NCBI GenBank assembly: GCA_030377965.1
Contig: JAUCGE010000020.1
Location: 1-39,164 of the forward strand
Direction of reading: 5' to 3'
DNA from: Desulfobacterales bacterium HSG16
GTDB lineage: Bacteria > Desulfobacterota > Desulfobacteria > Desulfobacterales > HSG16
DNA: 39,164 nt
In this document: in pieces, positions 15,020-23,872 of the stretch
Layout: each line of letters starts with the position of its first letter
How positions within the stretch are numbered: the stretch's first letter is position 1
Notes under the pieces: generated by a model
Database searches by the model: none
Seen by the model: the letters and a program-made list of their open reading frames with translations, nothing else
What the model was told of the DNA's origin: nothing
Position numbers and translations under genes: made by a program

Positions 15020-16480
15020 CTACTGTTTATTAAGATAAAAATCACCAATAAGTGAAGTCGATTCCCATGGTATCTGCCTGCTATTTGATTTTTCTATCAC
15101 TGTTCCCCTAACTTTTTTAAATACTTCTTCTATTTTTATATTTGGCATATTTATATATTTCAGCAATGCGGAAGTGTATAATCCGTTTTTGCCTGAACCG
15201 TCTGAAGCAGTATTTCCAGGTGAAGTAGCATATGCTATGAATGAACCTGATGGAGCGTTCATAAAAGCAAGCCCGCTTCCTTTCCCCCCTCTCCGCCAGC
15301 TTCTTTCAAAAGGGTTATCACGGCATGCATCTAAAATGACTATATTGGTTTTTGACCCTGCATTTTCCATTTTTGCAAGTATTCTGTCCGCCCTTACGCA
15401 GTCATATTCCACATCATTTTCATTATCCAACTTTGCATCCACAGGTATAAGATAATTATTTCCAGATACCTGAACGCCGTGACCGGCATAAAAAAACATA
15501 GCGACATTATAATCTTTGAGTTTAATGCCGAATTCATCAATAACTTTTTTCATTGTTTTTTGATTACAGTTTATAAACTTCATAACTGAAAATCCTAAGT
15601 TTTCAAGCATGGCACTCATATCATTAGCATCATTTACAGGATTTTTAAGGCGACCATTTATATAATTAGAATTACTGATAACAAGAGCCAATCTTTTATC
15701 AATATCTGGTTCCCTGAAAATTGTTATTGTCTTTTCTGCGCTATTGCTTTTTATGTCAATTGCCCTGATCAATATACTATTTTCTCCTTTAACCAACGCA
15801 ATTTTTGTTTCAAAATTTCCGTTATCAGAAAAACCTATTTCTTTTTCGTTGATAGAAACTTTATCGATTCTGCTTTCATCTTTTGCAATGCCCTTTATCA
15901 AAATGACATTATCTGCATTTTTTCTTTTTATACCTCTTGATAAATTAGGCTCTATTATAATAATTTCAGGTGGTTTTTTGTCAAATTCAGATGTTTTTTG
16001 TATTGAGTCGTCCTTCTTATTATATACTTTTTTTATCGGACCATATAATGTAAAAGATAATATCATTAGGATAAGAGCAAGGACTAAGCCGACTGGCAAG
16101 CTATTTACAGAATTTGAGTCCTCAGCCTTGTATCGCTTTAAAAGTCCTTTAGAATTGCTACGGCCTAATTTTTCTGCTTCATATTTTTGTAACCATTCTT
16201 TAGCTTTAGCATTACCTAATTTGGCTGCTTCTCGCATTTTAGGTAATGCTAATGAGCCTACATAATTGCCATCACTATATGACAACCCCAACTTATAGAG
16301 TCTTTCAGATTCTATTTTTTCTATTGGTTTTTCTTTAGAAATCCACTCAATCGCATCAGGATGTCCTAATTTTGAAGCTTTCTGCATATATTGGGTAGCA
16401 TTATAATAATCATCTCTGGATAGAGCATTTAAAGCCATTTTATAATATTTTTTTTGTTCATTATTTAACAATGAGACCAT
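15020..16480 (-). CDS. Membrane-anchored caspase-like (peptidase C14) protein
   Basis: A 486-aa multidomain protein. Residues ~10-105 hold two or three Sel1/TPR-like repeats (ATQYMQKASKLGHPDAIEWI, then MREAAKLGNAKAKEWL). A single transmembrane helix is at ~128-147. Residues ~170-255 form an Ig-like/bacterial Big-type beta domain. Residues ~262-486 are a caspase fold with the catalytic dyad His334 in FFYAGHG and Cys386 in ILDACRDNP. Bacterial caspase homologues cleave after basic or acidic residues and act in regulated proteolysis or cell death; several are defence effectors. AAGGA sits 9 nt before the ATG. No obvious partner gene is adjacent; the gene stands alone between two direct repeats. 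Which side of the membrane the protease faces cannot be told. Confidence 0.9.
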   Translation of the reverse strand: MVSLLNNEQKKYYKMALNALSRDDYYNATQYMQKASKLGHPDAIEWISKEKPIEKIESERLYKLGLSYSDGNYVGSLALPKMREAAKLGNAKAKEWLQKYEAEKLGRSNSKGLLKRYKAEDSNSVNSLPVGLVLALILMILSFTLYGPIKKVYNKKDDSIQKTSEFDKKPPEIIIIEPNLSRGIKRKNADNVILIKGIAKDESRIDKVSINEKEIGFSDNGNFETKIALVKGENSILIRAIDIKSNSAEKTITIFREPDIDKRLALVISNSNYINGRLKNPVNDANDMSAMLENLGFSVMKFINCNQKTMKKVIDEFGIKLKDYNVAMFFYAGHGVQVSGNNYLIPVDAKLDNENDVEYDCVRADRILAKMENAGSKTNIVILDACRDNPFERSWRRGGKGSGLAFMNAPSGSFIAYATSPGNTASDGSGKNGLYTSALLKYINMPNIKIEEVFKKVRGTVIEKSNSRQIPWESTSLIGDFYLNKQ

Positions 16481-16651
16481 AATAACATTCCTTACAATAC
16501 CGCCTGAAACATTAAAAAAACACCCCCACTATAAAGGCAACCGTTACGTGGATTATCAGGAAAAGTTATATGCATATGTATGAAAGCATATATTTCCAGA
16601 TGTATTTTGATATGTCAAGTCCCTGGGGTTGACAAACCATTCAATGTATAT

Positions 16652-16787
16652 AAGTACCTCACCAAAAGTTTTTTAACATCGGCACGGGGTAGAAACAACA
16701 GTACCCGGCGTTCAGAAAACTGGTGGGCAACGCTTCGCTTTTGCCCACCCTACGAAAAAATATCATGAAATTTTTGCACAGGTACTT
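16652..16787. repeat. MITE-like palindromic element, copy 2
   Basis: Bounded by AAGTACCT (16652-16659) and AGGTACTT (16780-16787), with inner inverted sequence GGTGGGCAACGC / TTGCCCACCC. The right part (TTGCCCACC...GAAATTT.TGCACAGGTACTT) matches the remnant at 35385-35486. It has no ORF. The rest of the 16481-16815 gap holds nothing recognisable. Confidence 0.75.
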
Positions 16788-16957
16788 ACATCTGGATACA
16801 AGCATATTTTACATGCTATTCATCCTTCACATCCACAATTCTGTCTATCACCCAATTTCTACCACATAATAGCCTATTTCCCATAATTGTTTGTACCTGT
16901 TCCACACGCCGCCGGCTTGTCTCAAGGTTTTCTGTAATTGTTTTCAATGGTTGTCCG

Positions 16958-17368
16958 CTATTCATATCGGTAACGCAAACAGATAAAGTTATAGCCATAT
17001 TTTTGAAGCAGTTTTTGACTCCCCTTTGACCTGATTTCAAACTCAAGCAAACCGAATTTTTGTAATCGAGATTTTATGGCATCCGTCTGCCTTTCAAAAA
17101 TCACAGCCAATTCCTGAATATTTGTTCCCTGAGAAAACATCTCTGTCAAAGTTTGATCTTCTTCAAGAGTCGATTTTTCATAAGCGCTGAGATGTATGTT
17201 TGAGTTGGCTTGGGTAACCCCTCCGCTTTTACCAGACGCTTCCGCATTCTTTATATCATGGCATCCAAATGTGTTGACTGCCAAGATTTTATCTTTATCA
17301 GGACTCACGGCACGATCAAATGCGTGGAAAGGGAAAATTCTTTTTTTGTATTTTAAATATGCAGACAT
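16958..17368 (-). CDS. Hypothetical protein with HTH-like C-terminus
   Basis: A 136-aa protein starting MSAYLKYKKRIFPFHAFDRA at the ATG at 17368 (a TTG one codon upstream is less likely). I do not recognise the N-terminal half. Residues ~75-115 (TLTEMFSQGTNIQELAVIFE, then RQTDAIKSRLQKFGLLE) look like the short helix-turn-helix often found at protein C-termini that reads a growing-list of sites, so DNA binding is plausible. A truncated, diverged copy is at 14255-14551. Downstream, an overlapping frame (16816-17046) could be a frameshifted continuation; no function is assigned. Confidence 0.55.
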   Translation of the reverse strand: MSAYLKYKKRIFPFHAFDRAVSPDKDKILAVNTFGCHDIKNAEASGKSGGVTQANSNIHLSAYEKSTLEEDQTLTEMFSQGTNIQELAVIFERQTDAIKSRLQKFGLLEFEIRSKGSQKLLQKYGYNFICLRYRYE

Positions 17369-17569
17369 CAAAAAGATCCAACCTCAATTTTCTGGCCTGG
17401 TAAAAGTTTAGCCTGATATAACTGATGAATGCTCCATTCTTCCACATCGAAAAAGAACAGACCATGAATTCCTAAAAAAATCAAGAATAAAATTTACAAA
17501 AACCAGCAAAAAAATCTTAGATCAGATGCCATGAACTCGGAAACAGTCATACAGGTCGGGTTGAGGAAC
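17213..17569. repeat. Direct repeat arm 2 flanking the caspase region
   Basis: Same orientation and about 80% similar by eye to 14395-14750; it includes the 5' part of the HTH-like gene and its upstream region and ends in the half hairpin GGGTTGAGGAAC (17558-17569). Confidence 0.75.
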
Positions 17570-17606
17570 TTATTTTAATGGATAAAGGCGAGAGTATGAC
17601 GGACAG

Positions 17607-18125
17607 TCAGTAAATGGGCTTTGCATATTCATCAGCGCCTATAGCAGTTATAGAAAGCTCCAGCAGCATGGATTTTTCGATGACGAACACCGGGCCGGAA
17701 AATTCACGGCCATTTATTATTTTTGTCTCTTTTGGGGGAACTATATGGGAATCGATAATGGCAAGGCTTGTCGAAAAATCGGTCAGATGTCCTTCTATTA
17801 CTTTCTGGGCTGCCTCCTGGGCCGCATTTGTTTTTGAAAAAAAGACATCACATTCAAGTAGGGTGTCCTTATGTGAAAAATTGCGGGCGCTGCCCAGAAC
17901 CGCTGAGACACTGTCCATATTATGGCTGTCGAGTAAGGGAACCTGGCCGGACTTGGGTAACTGGACACCGGATATCAGGCGTATGGTGTCCATTACACCG
18001 TGCTTCAGTGAAATAATTTTTTTGATCGGAGTCTCAGTTGCTGCAACGACTCGAATCGATTGAGTCGAGTCGTTGAATCCCGGGCCTGAGCGTGCAATCC
18101 GTCTGACAGGAAAATTGGCTATCAT
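17607..18125 (-). CDS. Orphan HK97-type prohead-protease-like protein
   Basis: A 172-aa protein resembling the HK97/Caudovirales prohead maturation protease (a herpesvirus-assemblin-like serine protease). The His motif is VPLLDSHN (His68) followed by VLGSARN, and the Ser motif is LTDFSTSLAI (Ser118/Ser120), at the spacing expected for this family. In phages this enzyme trims the scaffold and capsid protein before DNA packaging, and is encoded between portal and major capsid genes. Here no portal, terminase or capsid gene is seen nearby; the upstream neighbour, 12 nt away on the same strand, is an ECHDC3-like crotonase. It may be a prophage leftover or a domesticated protease. Length is typical. 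No strong ribosome-binding site precedes the ATG. Confidence 0.75.
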   Translation of the reverse strand: MIANFPVRRIARSGPGFNDSTQSIRVVAATETPIKKIISLKHGVMDTIRLISGVQLPKSGQVPLLDSHNMDSVSAVLGSARNFSHKDTLLECDVFFSKTNAAQEAAQKVIEGHLTDFSTSLAIIDSHIVPPKETKIINGREFSGPVFVIEKSMLLELSITAIGADEYAKPIY

Positions 18126-18137
18126 TATTCTGGCAGA

Positions 18138-18914
18138 TTACCTGTTTTCCCATTCTGGTTTTTTCTTGTTGAGAAAGGCAGTGATTCCGTTCCGGGCATC
18201 GACTGCTCCACTGTTTACGGTCATCGTTCTTGTGGCATAGTCGAATGCTTTGTCATCAGCTTCGTCGATTTGTGCGTAAAAAGACTGTTTGCCCATTCCC
18301 AGGACAAAGCCGCTGGCTTCTGCTATCTGCCTTGCCATTGCTTCGGTTTCTTCTGCCAGATCTGATAGAGGGACTACTTTGTTGATAAGCCCGATCTCCT
18401 TTGCTTCCTGAGCTGGAAAATATCTGCCGGTTACAAGCATTTCCATTGCAGCTTTTCTGCCTATGGCTCTTGTTATTGCAACCATTGGAGTCGTACAGAA
18501 TAGCCCTATTTTGACTCCTGGTGTGGCAAACCTTGCGCCTGTTTCTGCCACTGCAAGGTCGCACCATGCAACCATCTGGCAGCCTGCTGCTGTAGCAATT
18601 CCCTGCACCTGGGCGATTACGATTTGAGGAATTTCATGGATCAATTGCATCATACGGGTGCATTTTTCAAAGATACTCTGGTATTCTTTTGTCCCCTGAT
18701 CCACCATTTCCGCGAGATAATGACCTGCACAGAAATGTTTACCTTCTGCCTTTATAATCAGAACTTTAACGGATTCATCTTCTGATATCCGAGTCAGGGC
18801 ATCCGTGATTTCCGCTACCATTTTTATGGATATGGCATTGATTTTTGAAGGATTGTTCAAAGTCAGAAAGCCGACAGGCCCGTCAGTCGAATAGAGAATT
18901 TCTTCGTAATTCAT
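18138..18914 (-). CDS. Enoyl-CoA hydratase/isomerase family (ECHDC3-like)
   Basis: A crotonase-fold protein of ~258 aa. The oxyanion-hole segments are GKHFCAGHYLAEM and IATAAGCQMVAWCDLA. The segment ARFATPGVKIGLFCTTPMVA matches the ECHDC3-type subfamily. In classical enoyl-CoA hydratase two Glu residues activate water; here the first (in the usual QPE motif) is replaced by TPG, while the second (AAMEM) is kept, so hydratase activity is doubtful and another CoA-ester reaction is likely. AGGAAAGG supports the ATG at 18914; an ATG two codons upstream (18920) is possible. It is 12 nt upstream of the prohead-protease-like gene. Confidence 0.88.
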   Translation of the reverse strand: MNYEEILYSTDGPVGFLTLNNPSKINAISIKMVAEITDALTRISEDESVKVLIIKAEGKHFCAGHYLAEMVDQGTKEYQSIFEKCTRMMQLIHEIPQIVIAQVQGIATAAGCQMVAWCDLAVAETGARFATPGVKIGLFCTTPMVAITRAIGRKAAMEMLVTGRYFPAQEAKEIGLINKVVPLSDLAEETEAMARQIAEASGFVLGMGKQSFYAQIDEADDKAFDYATRTMTVNSGAVDARNGITAFLNKKKPEWENR

Positions 18915-18951
18915 AATCATCCTTTCCTATTTGATTTTATTATTTTCAATA

Positions 18952-20121
18952 CTAACCAAGTACTTTGACCATTAAAGGAATGGCAACAAGAGTTCCTATT
19001 GCACTGCCCATATTGGTAAACGCCACCACCAGCAAAATTCTGGTCACATTGTTTCTCCAGAAACCTCTGGCCGTCATTATATCTTCTGCAAGATTTTCAA
19101 AATCTCTTACTTTTGGCTTTCTGGAAAAGGCTTCGACCAGGCCGGAAACCCATCCTGCTGCAATCATGGGATTGAGGGAAGTCAGGGGTGCTGCCAGAAC
19201 CGAAGAAATGATGGTGAAAGGGTGGGCCAGGGCAACTAATGCGCCGATACCAGCCAGAATGCCGTTGGCTGCAATCCACCATACAATCATGTCCGAGCCT
19301 GCTTCTTTGCCTCCGTAAAAAAAACCGACTGTAAAAAGGATCAGGATCAAAGCTGGCAGTATATATTTCAGAGCGCCTGAAAATTTGCTTTTTGGCGGGA
19401 TAGTTTCCAAAGCGGCAAGATCTATATCATTGTCAAAATATTTTTTTATGCCAGGCACATGGCCTGCTCCCACCACTGCCACGATTTTTTCACCGTCAGC
19501 CTCTTTGATCTTTTGTGCAAGATACCTGTCGCGTTCATCAATCAGGATATTTCTCAAAGCAGGAAAAGTTTTGCCAAGGTCGGCAAGAAGCATTTCAAGG
19601 ACATCTTCCTGCTTCATTTTTTCGACCTCTTCTTCTGTTATTTCATCAATGCCGCCCATAGAAAGTATCATTTGAAACAAAATTTTGAACTTGTCCCACA
19701 GGCTCATAACACGCCAGGTTCTTGACAGAGTCACTCGGATATCTCTGTCCGCGAGGTGGATAGCAGCTCCCTGAGATTCTGCTGCTTCGATAGCCTTGAT
19801 CATTTCTTCCCCTGGTTTGACATCCAGTTTTTCGGCTATCCGTTTTTGAAAAGATGCAAGAAGCAGGTTGGACAGGAGGAGAAAGGCTTTTTTCTCCCTG
19901 ACAACCTTTATTATATCCATGTCCAGCCACCGATCTTTCTGTTTGATGGATTCGAACCTGGATTCGCAAAGCTCAATACATACAGTGTCCGGCTTTTCTT
20001 CTGTGATCACCTGTTCGACCAGCTGGCTGCTTTCTTTGGACACATGGGCTGTGCCTATCAATATAATCTGCCTGCCATTATGTTCCAGCAGGTCGATATT
20101 CTTGTTGTCGGAAACTTCCAT
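18952..20121 (-). CDS. TraB/GumN-family membrane protein
   Basis: A 389-aa protein of the TraB (pheromone-shutdown) family. The signature IILIGTAHVSKESSQLVEQV opens the soluble domain and GAGHVPGIKKYF closes it, both with the conserved GxxH metal-ligand-like motifs of the TraB/Tiki fold. Three to four hydrophobic segments follow in the C-terminal 130 residues (YILPALILILFTVGFFYG, then IVWWIAANGILAGIGALVAL). The usual biochemical role is unknown. The frame continues upstream to 20253, but the ATG at 20121, preceded by AAGGAA, gives the normal family start. It is divergent from the AAA gene at 20216, leaving ~94 bp for both promoters. Confidence 0.9.
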   Translation of the reverse strand: MEVSDNKNIDLLEHNGRQIILIGTAHVSKESSQLVEQVITEEKPDTVCIELCESRFESIKQKDRWLDMDIIKVVREKKAFLLLSNLLLASFQKRIAEKLDVKPGEEMIKAIEAAESQGAAIHLADRDIRVTLSRTWRVMSLWDKFKILFQMILSMGGIDEITEEEVEKMKQEDVLEMLLADLGKTFPALRNILIDERDRYLAQKIKEADGEKIVAVVGAGHVPGIKKYFDNDIDLAALETIPPKSKFSGALKYILPALILILFTVGFFYGGKEAGSDMIVWWIAANGILAGIGALVALAHPFTIISSVLAAPLTSLNPMIAAGWVSGLVEAFSRKPKVRDFENLAEDIMTARGFWRNNVTRILLVVAFTNMGSAIGTLVAIPLMVKVLG

Positions 20122-20215
20122 TGTGTGTATATTCCTTTTTTTCGATTTGATGTAAATCTCATAATATATTACACAGATCAGAACAACGCAAGATGATTCG
20201 GAGGCCAAAATCGAT

Positions 20216-21031
20216 ATGAATGACCGAATGTTGCCGGATAACGGCGAATACACGCTTGATGAAAAACCATTTTATCTTGAAACCGGGGCAGAGATAAAAC
20301 TTTTTGACGCTGCATATGAGGCCAGGCTGCCGGTTATGCTCAAAGGGCCGACCGGGTGTGGGAAAACCCGGTTTGTGGAATATATGGCATGGCGGTTGAA
20401 ACGACCGCTTGTGACTGTTGCCTGTCATGAGGATCTGTTCGCATCGGATCTGATTGGCCGATATCTGCTGAAAAATGATGAAACCGTCTGGGCAGATGGC
20501 CCGTTGACCCAGGCTGTGAGAATGGGGGCTATCTGTTATCTGGATGAAATCGTGGAGGCAAGAAAAGATACCACAGTGGTGATTCATCCTTTGAGTGATA
20601 ACAGACGAACTCTGGCTATTGACAAAAAAGGGGAAATTGTAAAAGCCCATCCGGATTTTGTTCTGGTTATCTCCTATAATCCGGGCTATCAGTCTGTGAT
20701 AAAAGATCTCAAACAGAGTACCCGTCAGAGATTCGTTGCTATGGATTTCAATTATCCTGATCCTGAAAAGGAAGCTGAAATTGTATCTGAAGAAGCTCAA
20801 ATCGATATGAAAATTTCAGCTCAACTTGTTTCTCTTGCCGGAAAAATAAGAAATATAAGAGAACACGGATTGAGCGAAGGGGCCAGCACCAGGCTCTTGA
20901 TCTATGCTGCCCGCCTGATCAAGGGCGGGATATCGGCTCATGAAGCATGTCGGTGCGGTATCTGTCTTCCTTTGACAGATGATGAACGGGTGATAGAAAC
21001 CTTGAACGAGCTTATCGGGGATATTTTTTAA
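20216..21031 (+). CDS. MoxR-type AAA+ ATPase, NorQ/CbbQ-like
   Basis: A 271-aa AAA+ ATPase of the MoxR superfamily, NorQ/CbbQ group. Walker A is GPTGCGKTRFV, Walker B is ICYLDEIVEARKDTT, and the CbbQ/NorQ sequence LKQSTRQRFVAMDFNYP is present. These ATPases team with a VWA-domain partner to insert metal cofactors or remodel enzymes (nitric-oxide reductase, Rubisco). Its TAA overlaps the first base before the start of the VWA gene, so the pair is an operon. A GAGG lies upstream of the ATG. The client enzyme is not visible in the window. Confidence 0.9.
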   Translation: MNDRMLPDNGEYTLDEKPFYLETGAEIKLFDAAYEARLPVMLKGPTGCGKTRFVEYMAWRLKRPLVTVACHEDLFASDLIGRYLLKNDETVWADGPLTQAVRMGAICYLDEIVEARKDTTVVIHPLSDNRRTLAIDKKGEIVKAHPDFVLVISYNPGYQSVIKDLKQSTRQRFVAMDFNYPDPEKEAEIVSEEAQIDMKISAQLVSLAGKIRNIREHGLSEGASTRLLIYAARLIKGGISAHEACRCGICLPLTDDERVIETLNELIGDIF

Positions 21032-23773
21032 TTGAGACTTACCATAGACTATCTTGCGGTTGCTGACCCGGATCTGGCAAAGCGGATTGCACCCTTTCTT
21101 TTGAAAAAAGCTTCTCTCATATCGGAAGCAAACCGGAAAATCCTGATTGATGAAACCCTGTGGGCATTGACCGAGGAAACCACTTTTGGACATGCTGTAG
21201 GAATCGGGCTTGCCAGTCTTCTTGGCGAAGTTGACTCAAACCGGATTGACGTTTATTGCAGAAAGATACGGGAGGCAGGGGAAAAAGGGCCTACTCTGGG
21301 CCGTTTGACAGCCATGTATTACGCTCCGGTACTGCAACAAAAATCAAAAAATCTGGAAAATCGGTTTTTAGATACCCTGGATGTCATGCTTACAAAAGGA
21401 ACCTATACCCTCAAAAGACCGTTTGAGACCCTTTGCGATTTGTTGAAAAACAGGGATAACAGCCAAAAAAATCAAGAAATTGCAATTGCTTATCTGGATC
21501 TTTTAAAAAGTGTATTTTCAAAAGAGATAAGTTTTAACCGATCCATTCATTTAAGTTATGCCCTGCCAAAAAGTGTATATTCTTTTCAATCTTCCAAACG
21601 AATTTTTCAGATAAATGAATTTGTGCGAATTGTTGAGCAGGACGAGCGGATGATCGACGATTATATTGACGGGATGGAAAAAGGGCTTGAGCTTCTTTCA
21701 AAAAAAGCTTTGAACCAGTTTATCACCCTGGCTCTGGAAAGATGGGAAAGAGCGCCTGAACTGGGCAGATCGTTTTTGTCCCTTGAATCAAAACAGGGGG
21801 CCGAGGTTTGTGAAAGTTTTCAGGTGACAGCCTCTTTTTTCCAGTTGCAGCCAGGCATCAATCGGTATCTTAAAGCAAGGCTGGGGGCGCAAAGTCCCTG
21901 GCTCCGGCCTTTTTCGGATATGTCAGCAGCCCTGCAATCTGACAATTCGGGAAAAAATGCTCTGGTAATAACGGACGGCAGGTCGATCTGGCTTCCTGAT
22001 GAAATCAATATTTTTAATACAAAAAGCGAAAACAGCGGGCTGTACAATTGCCTTGTAAAACTCGAATCCGCATGTTTTGAATTCGATACTTTCAGTTTTG
22101 ATTTCGACAAGGCTGTAGAGCAATTGGAATCTGGTAAGTTTAAAGAGCAGAAAACAGGTGCTGAAGCGAAAATAATGTCGGATCTGGAGCGTTTTTTCAA
22201 TTGCTTTGACTGTAAAAAACTGGCTCAGGATCTGTTTGAAATTTTCGAGCAGGGGCGCATCCGCACATTATTGTCCCAACATTATCCCGGCATCCTTCGC
22301 CAGATTCGCCCCTTTTTAAAACAGGAAACCGAAAAACTGGAAAAATCCGGATTTAACGATCCGTTCATGTTTTTTCTTTACTCACGGATTGCGTCAGGAA
22401 TAGAGACAGTCAAAAACCATCTGCCCGAATCCGACCTTCGATTTATCGATCAGATAATGGAAAAATTTACCCGTGAAATGGAATTTAATCCAACACCGGA
22501 GGCTGCTGCTATACTGACCTGGGGCAACTATCCTTTTATTGAAAAAAGAATATCTGCATCTTACAGGCCCTTGAAAATACCTTTTGGCCGAAAAATCAGG
22601 CCAGATCTTTTATTCGCAGCTTTTCAGGATTTAGAGAAAAAAGCCCATGACATAAGGGAACTGCTCGCCCGGAAAGGGGTGAAAGTTTATCGGTCAGATT
22701 TAAAAAAACATATGGCAAAAAATGACGGCAGGATATCTTTGGAAGATATAAAACAGATCATGATTTCTCCTGATTCGGATAACCAGCAGAAGGATGCCTC
22801 TATATCGGATCTTAGCCTGCCTGATTTAAATGATTTTATGGATACCGATCTTTTCGATCCGCTTGAAGCAGCAGATGATACAGAGCCGGTTTTCTGGTAT
22901 CGGGAATGGGATTGTAATATAGGTGATTATCGAAAGCGGCATACCCTTGTCAGAGAACATGTCACAGACGGATCAGGCCGAAACTTTTACGAGACAGCAT
23001 TGACATGCCATCAGGGGCTTGTAAGCCGTATTCGCCACGCCTTTGAACTTCTCAAGCCCGAAGAAATTTCCATTCTCAGGCAATGGGTGGAAGGAGATGA
23101 ATTTGATTATCGTGCGCTGCTCGATTTTGTCATAGACAAAAAGGCTGGTGTCATGCCCTCGGATCGTCTTTATATCAAGCGTATGAAGCAGCAGAGGGAT
23201 GTTGCAGTTCTCCTGCTGGTCGATTTGTCACGATCCACGACAAGCAGGGTGGGCAAATCAGACACCAGAGTACTGGATGTGGAAAAAGAAGCCATTGTAT
23301 TGTTCAGCGAGGCTTTAAATGTTGTTGGAGACAGGTTTGCAATTGCCGGGTTTTCAGGGACAGGCAGGCTTGGGGTCGATTATTTTAAGGTAAAGGATTT
23401 TGATGATCCTCTCAATCACAGTGTAAAAGAGCGGATCGGGGCTATGGCTCCACAGCGCAGCACCCGGATGGGAGCTGCCATCCGTCATGCCACAGCCATC
23501 TTGAAAACCGTGGATGCAAGAGTAAAACTTCTGATCATTTTAGGTGATGGCTTTCCAAATGATTCGGGTTATAAACAGGAATACGCCATTGCCGACACTC
23601 GAAAGTCTATTGCCGAAGCGCGGTCTGCAAATATTCATTCAAGGGCTATTACAGTCAATGTAGCACCCGATTTGAGGCTGGACGATCTGTACGGAACTAA
23701 TCACAACGTAATATCCGATGTACGAGATCTTCCAGACAAGCTTCTTGGTATTTATAATGCTCTGACAAGATAA
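21032..23773 (+). CDS. NorD/CbbO-like VWA-domain protein
   Basis: A 913-aa protein that begins directly after the AAA gene's stop, at a TTG; no better start is near and the coupling suggests re-initiation. The N-terminal ~600 residues are helical with no motifs I can name. The C-terminal ~200 residues form a von Willebrand A domain with the MIDAS motif LLVDLSRSTTS (DxSxS), the downstream Thr (STRMGAAIRHA) and the Asp in ILGDGFPNDSG. This matches NorD/CbbO, which holds a metal and recruits the client enzyme for the AAA ring. It is larger than classical NorD (~630 aa), so the N-terminal extension is notable. Confidence 0.88.
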   Translation: MRLTIDYLAVADPDLAKRIAPFLLKKASLISEANRKILIDETLWALTEETTFGHAVGIGLASLLGEVDSNRIDVYCRKIREAGEKGPTLGRLTAMYYAPVLQQKSKNLENRFLDTLDVMLTKGTYTLKRPFETLCDLLKNRDNSQKNQEIAIAYLDLLKSVFSKEISFNRSIHLSYALPKSVYSFQSSKRIFQINEFVRIVEQDERMIDDYIDGMEKGLELLSKKALNQFITLALERWERAPELGRSFLSLESKQGAEVCESFQVTASFFQLQPGINRYLKARLGAQSPWLRPFSDMSAALQSDNSGKNALVITDGRSIWLPDEINIFNTKSENSGLYNCLVKLESACFEFDTFSFDFDKAVEQLESGKFKEQKTGAEAKIMSDLERFFNCFDCKKLAQDLFEIFEQGRIRTLLSQHYPGILRQIRPFLKQETEKLEKSGFNDPFMFFLYSRIASGIETVKNHLPESDLRFIDQIMEKFTREMEFNPTPEAAAILTWGNYPFIEKRISASYRPLKIPFGRKIRPDLLFAAFQDLEKKAHDIRELLARKGVKVYRSDLKKHMAKNDGRISLEDIKQIMISPDSDNQQKDASISDLSLPDLNDFMDTDLFDPLEAADDTEPVFWYREWDCNIGDYRKRHTLVREHVTDGSGRNFYETALTCHQGLVSRIRHAFELLKPEEISILRQWVEGDEFDYRALLDFVIDKKAGVMPSDRLYIKRMKQQRDVAVLLLVDLSRSTTSRVGKSDTRVLDVEKEAIVLFSEALNVVGDRFAIAGFSGTGRLGVDYFKVKDFDDPLNHSVKERIGAMAPQRSTRMGAAIRHATAILKTVDARVKLLIILGDGFPNDSGYKQEYAIADTRKSIAEARSANIHSRAITVNVAPDLRLDDLYGTNHNVISDVRDLPDKLLGIYNALTR

Positions 23774-23798
23774 AATTGGACGCAGAGCGGTCATACTG

Positions 23799-23823
23799 CG
23801 TTCCCACGCGGAACGTGGGAACG
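23799..23823. repeat. REP-type hairpin CGTTCCCACG
   Basis: Perfect 10-bp stem CGTTCCCACG / CGTGGGAACG with loop CGGAA, in the intergenic region after the VWA gene and before the convergent epimerase gene. No T-tract follows, so it is more likely a REP-like element than an intrinsic terminator, though it could still end transcripts. The adjoining TCCTGCAAAATCCTTTAATC is also a low-complexity repeat. Confidence 0.7.
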
Positions 23824-23872
23824 AGAAAATCCTGCAAAATCCTTTAATCCTGCAAATCCTGATTCAGAAATT

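Noticed and set aside
16816-17046. Possible separate minus-strand gene after the HTH-like gene
   Set aside because: It overlaps the 3' end of the HTH-like gene in another frame and shows no independent start signal; it may be a frameshifted continuation but this cannot be shown.
20159-20800. Minus-strand frame of 213 codons opposite the NorQ-like gene
   Set aside because: It is fully opposite a gene with clear AAA+ motifs; its composition (rich in His, Phe, Ser, Ile) is typical of an antisense frame.
23799-23823. Hairpin considered as an intrinsic terminator
   Set aside because: The stem is strong but no T-run follows on either strand, so it is listed as a repeat.
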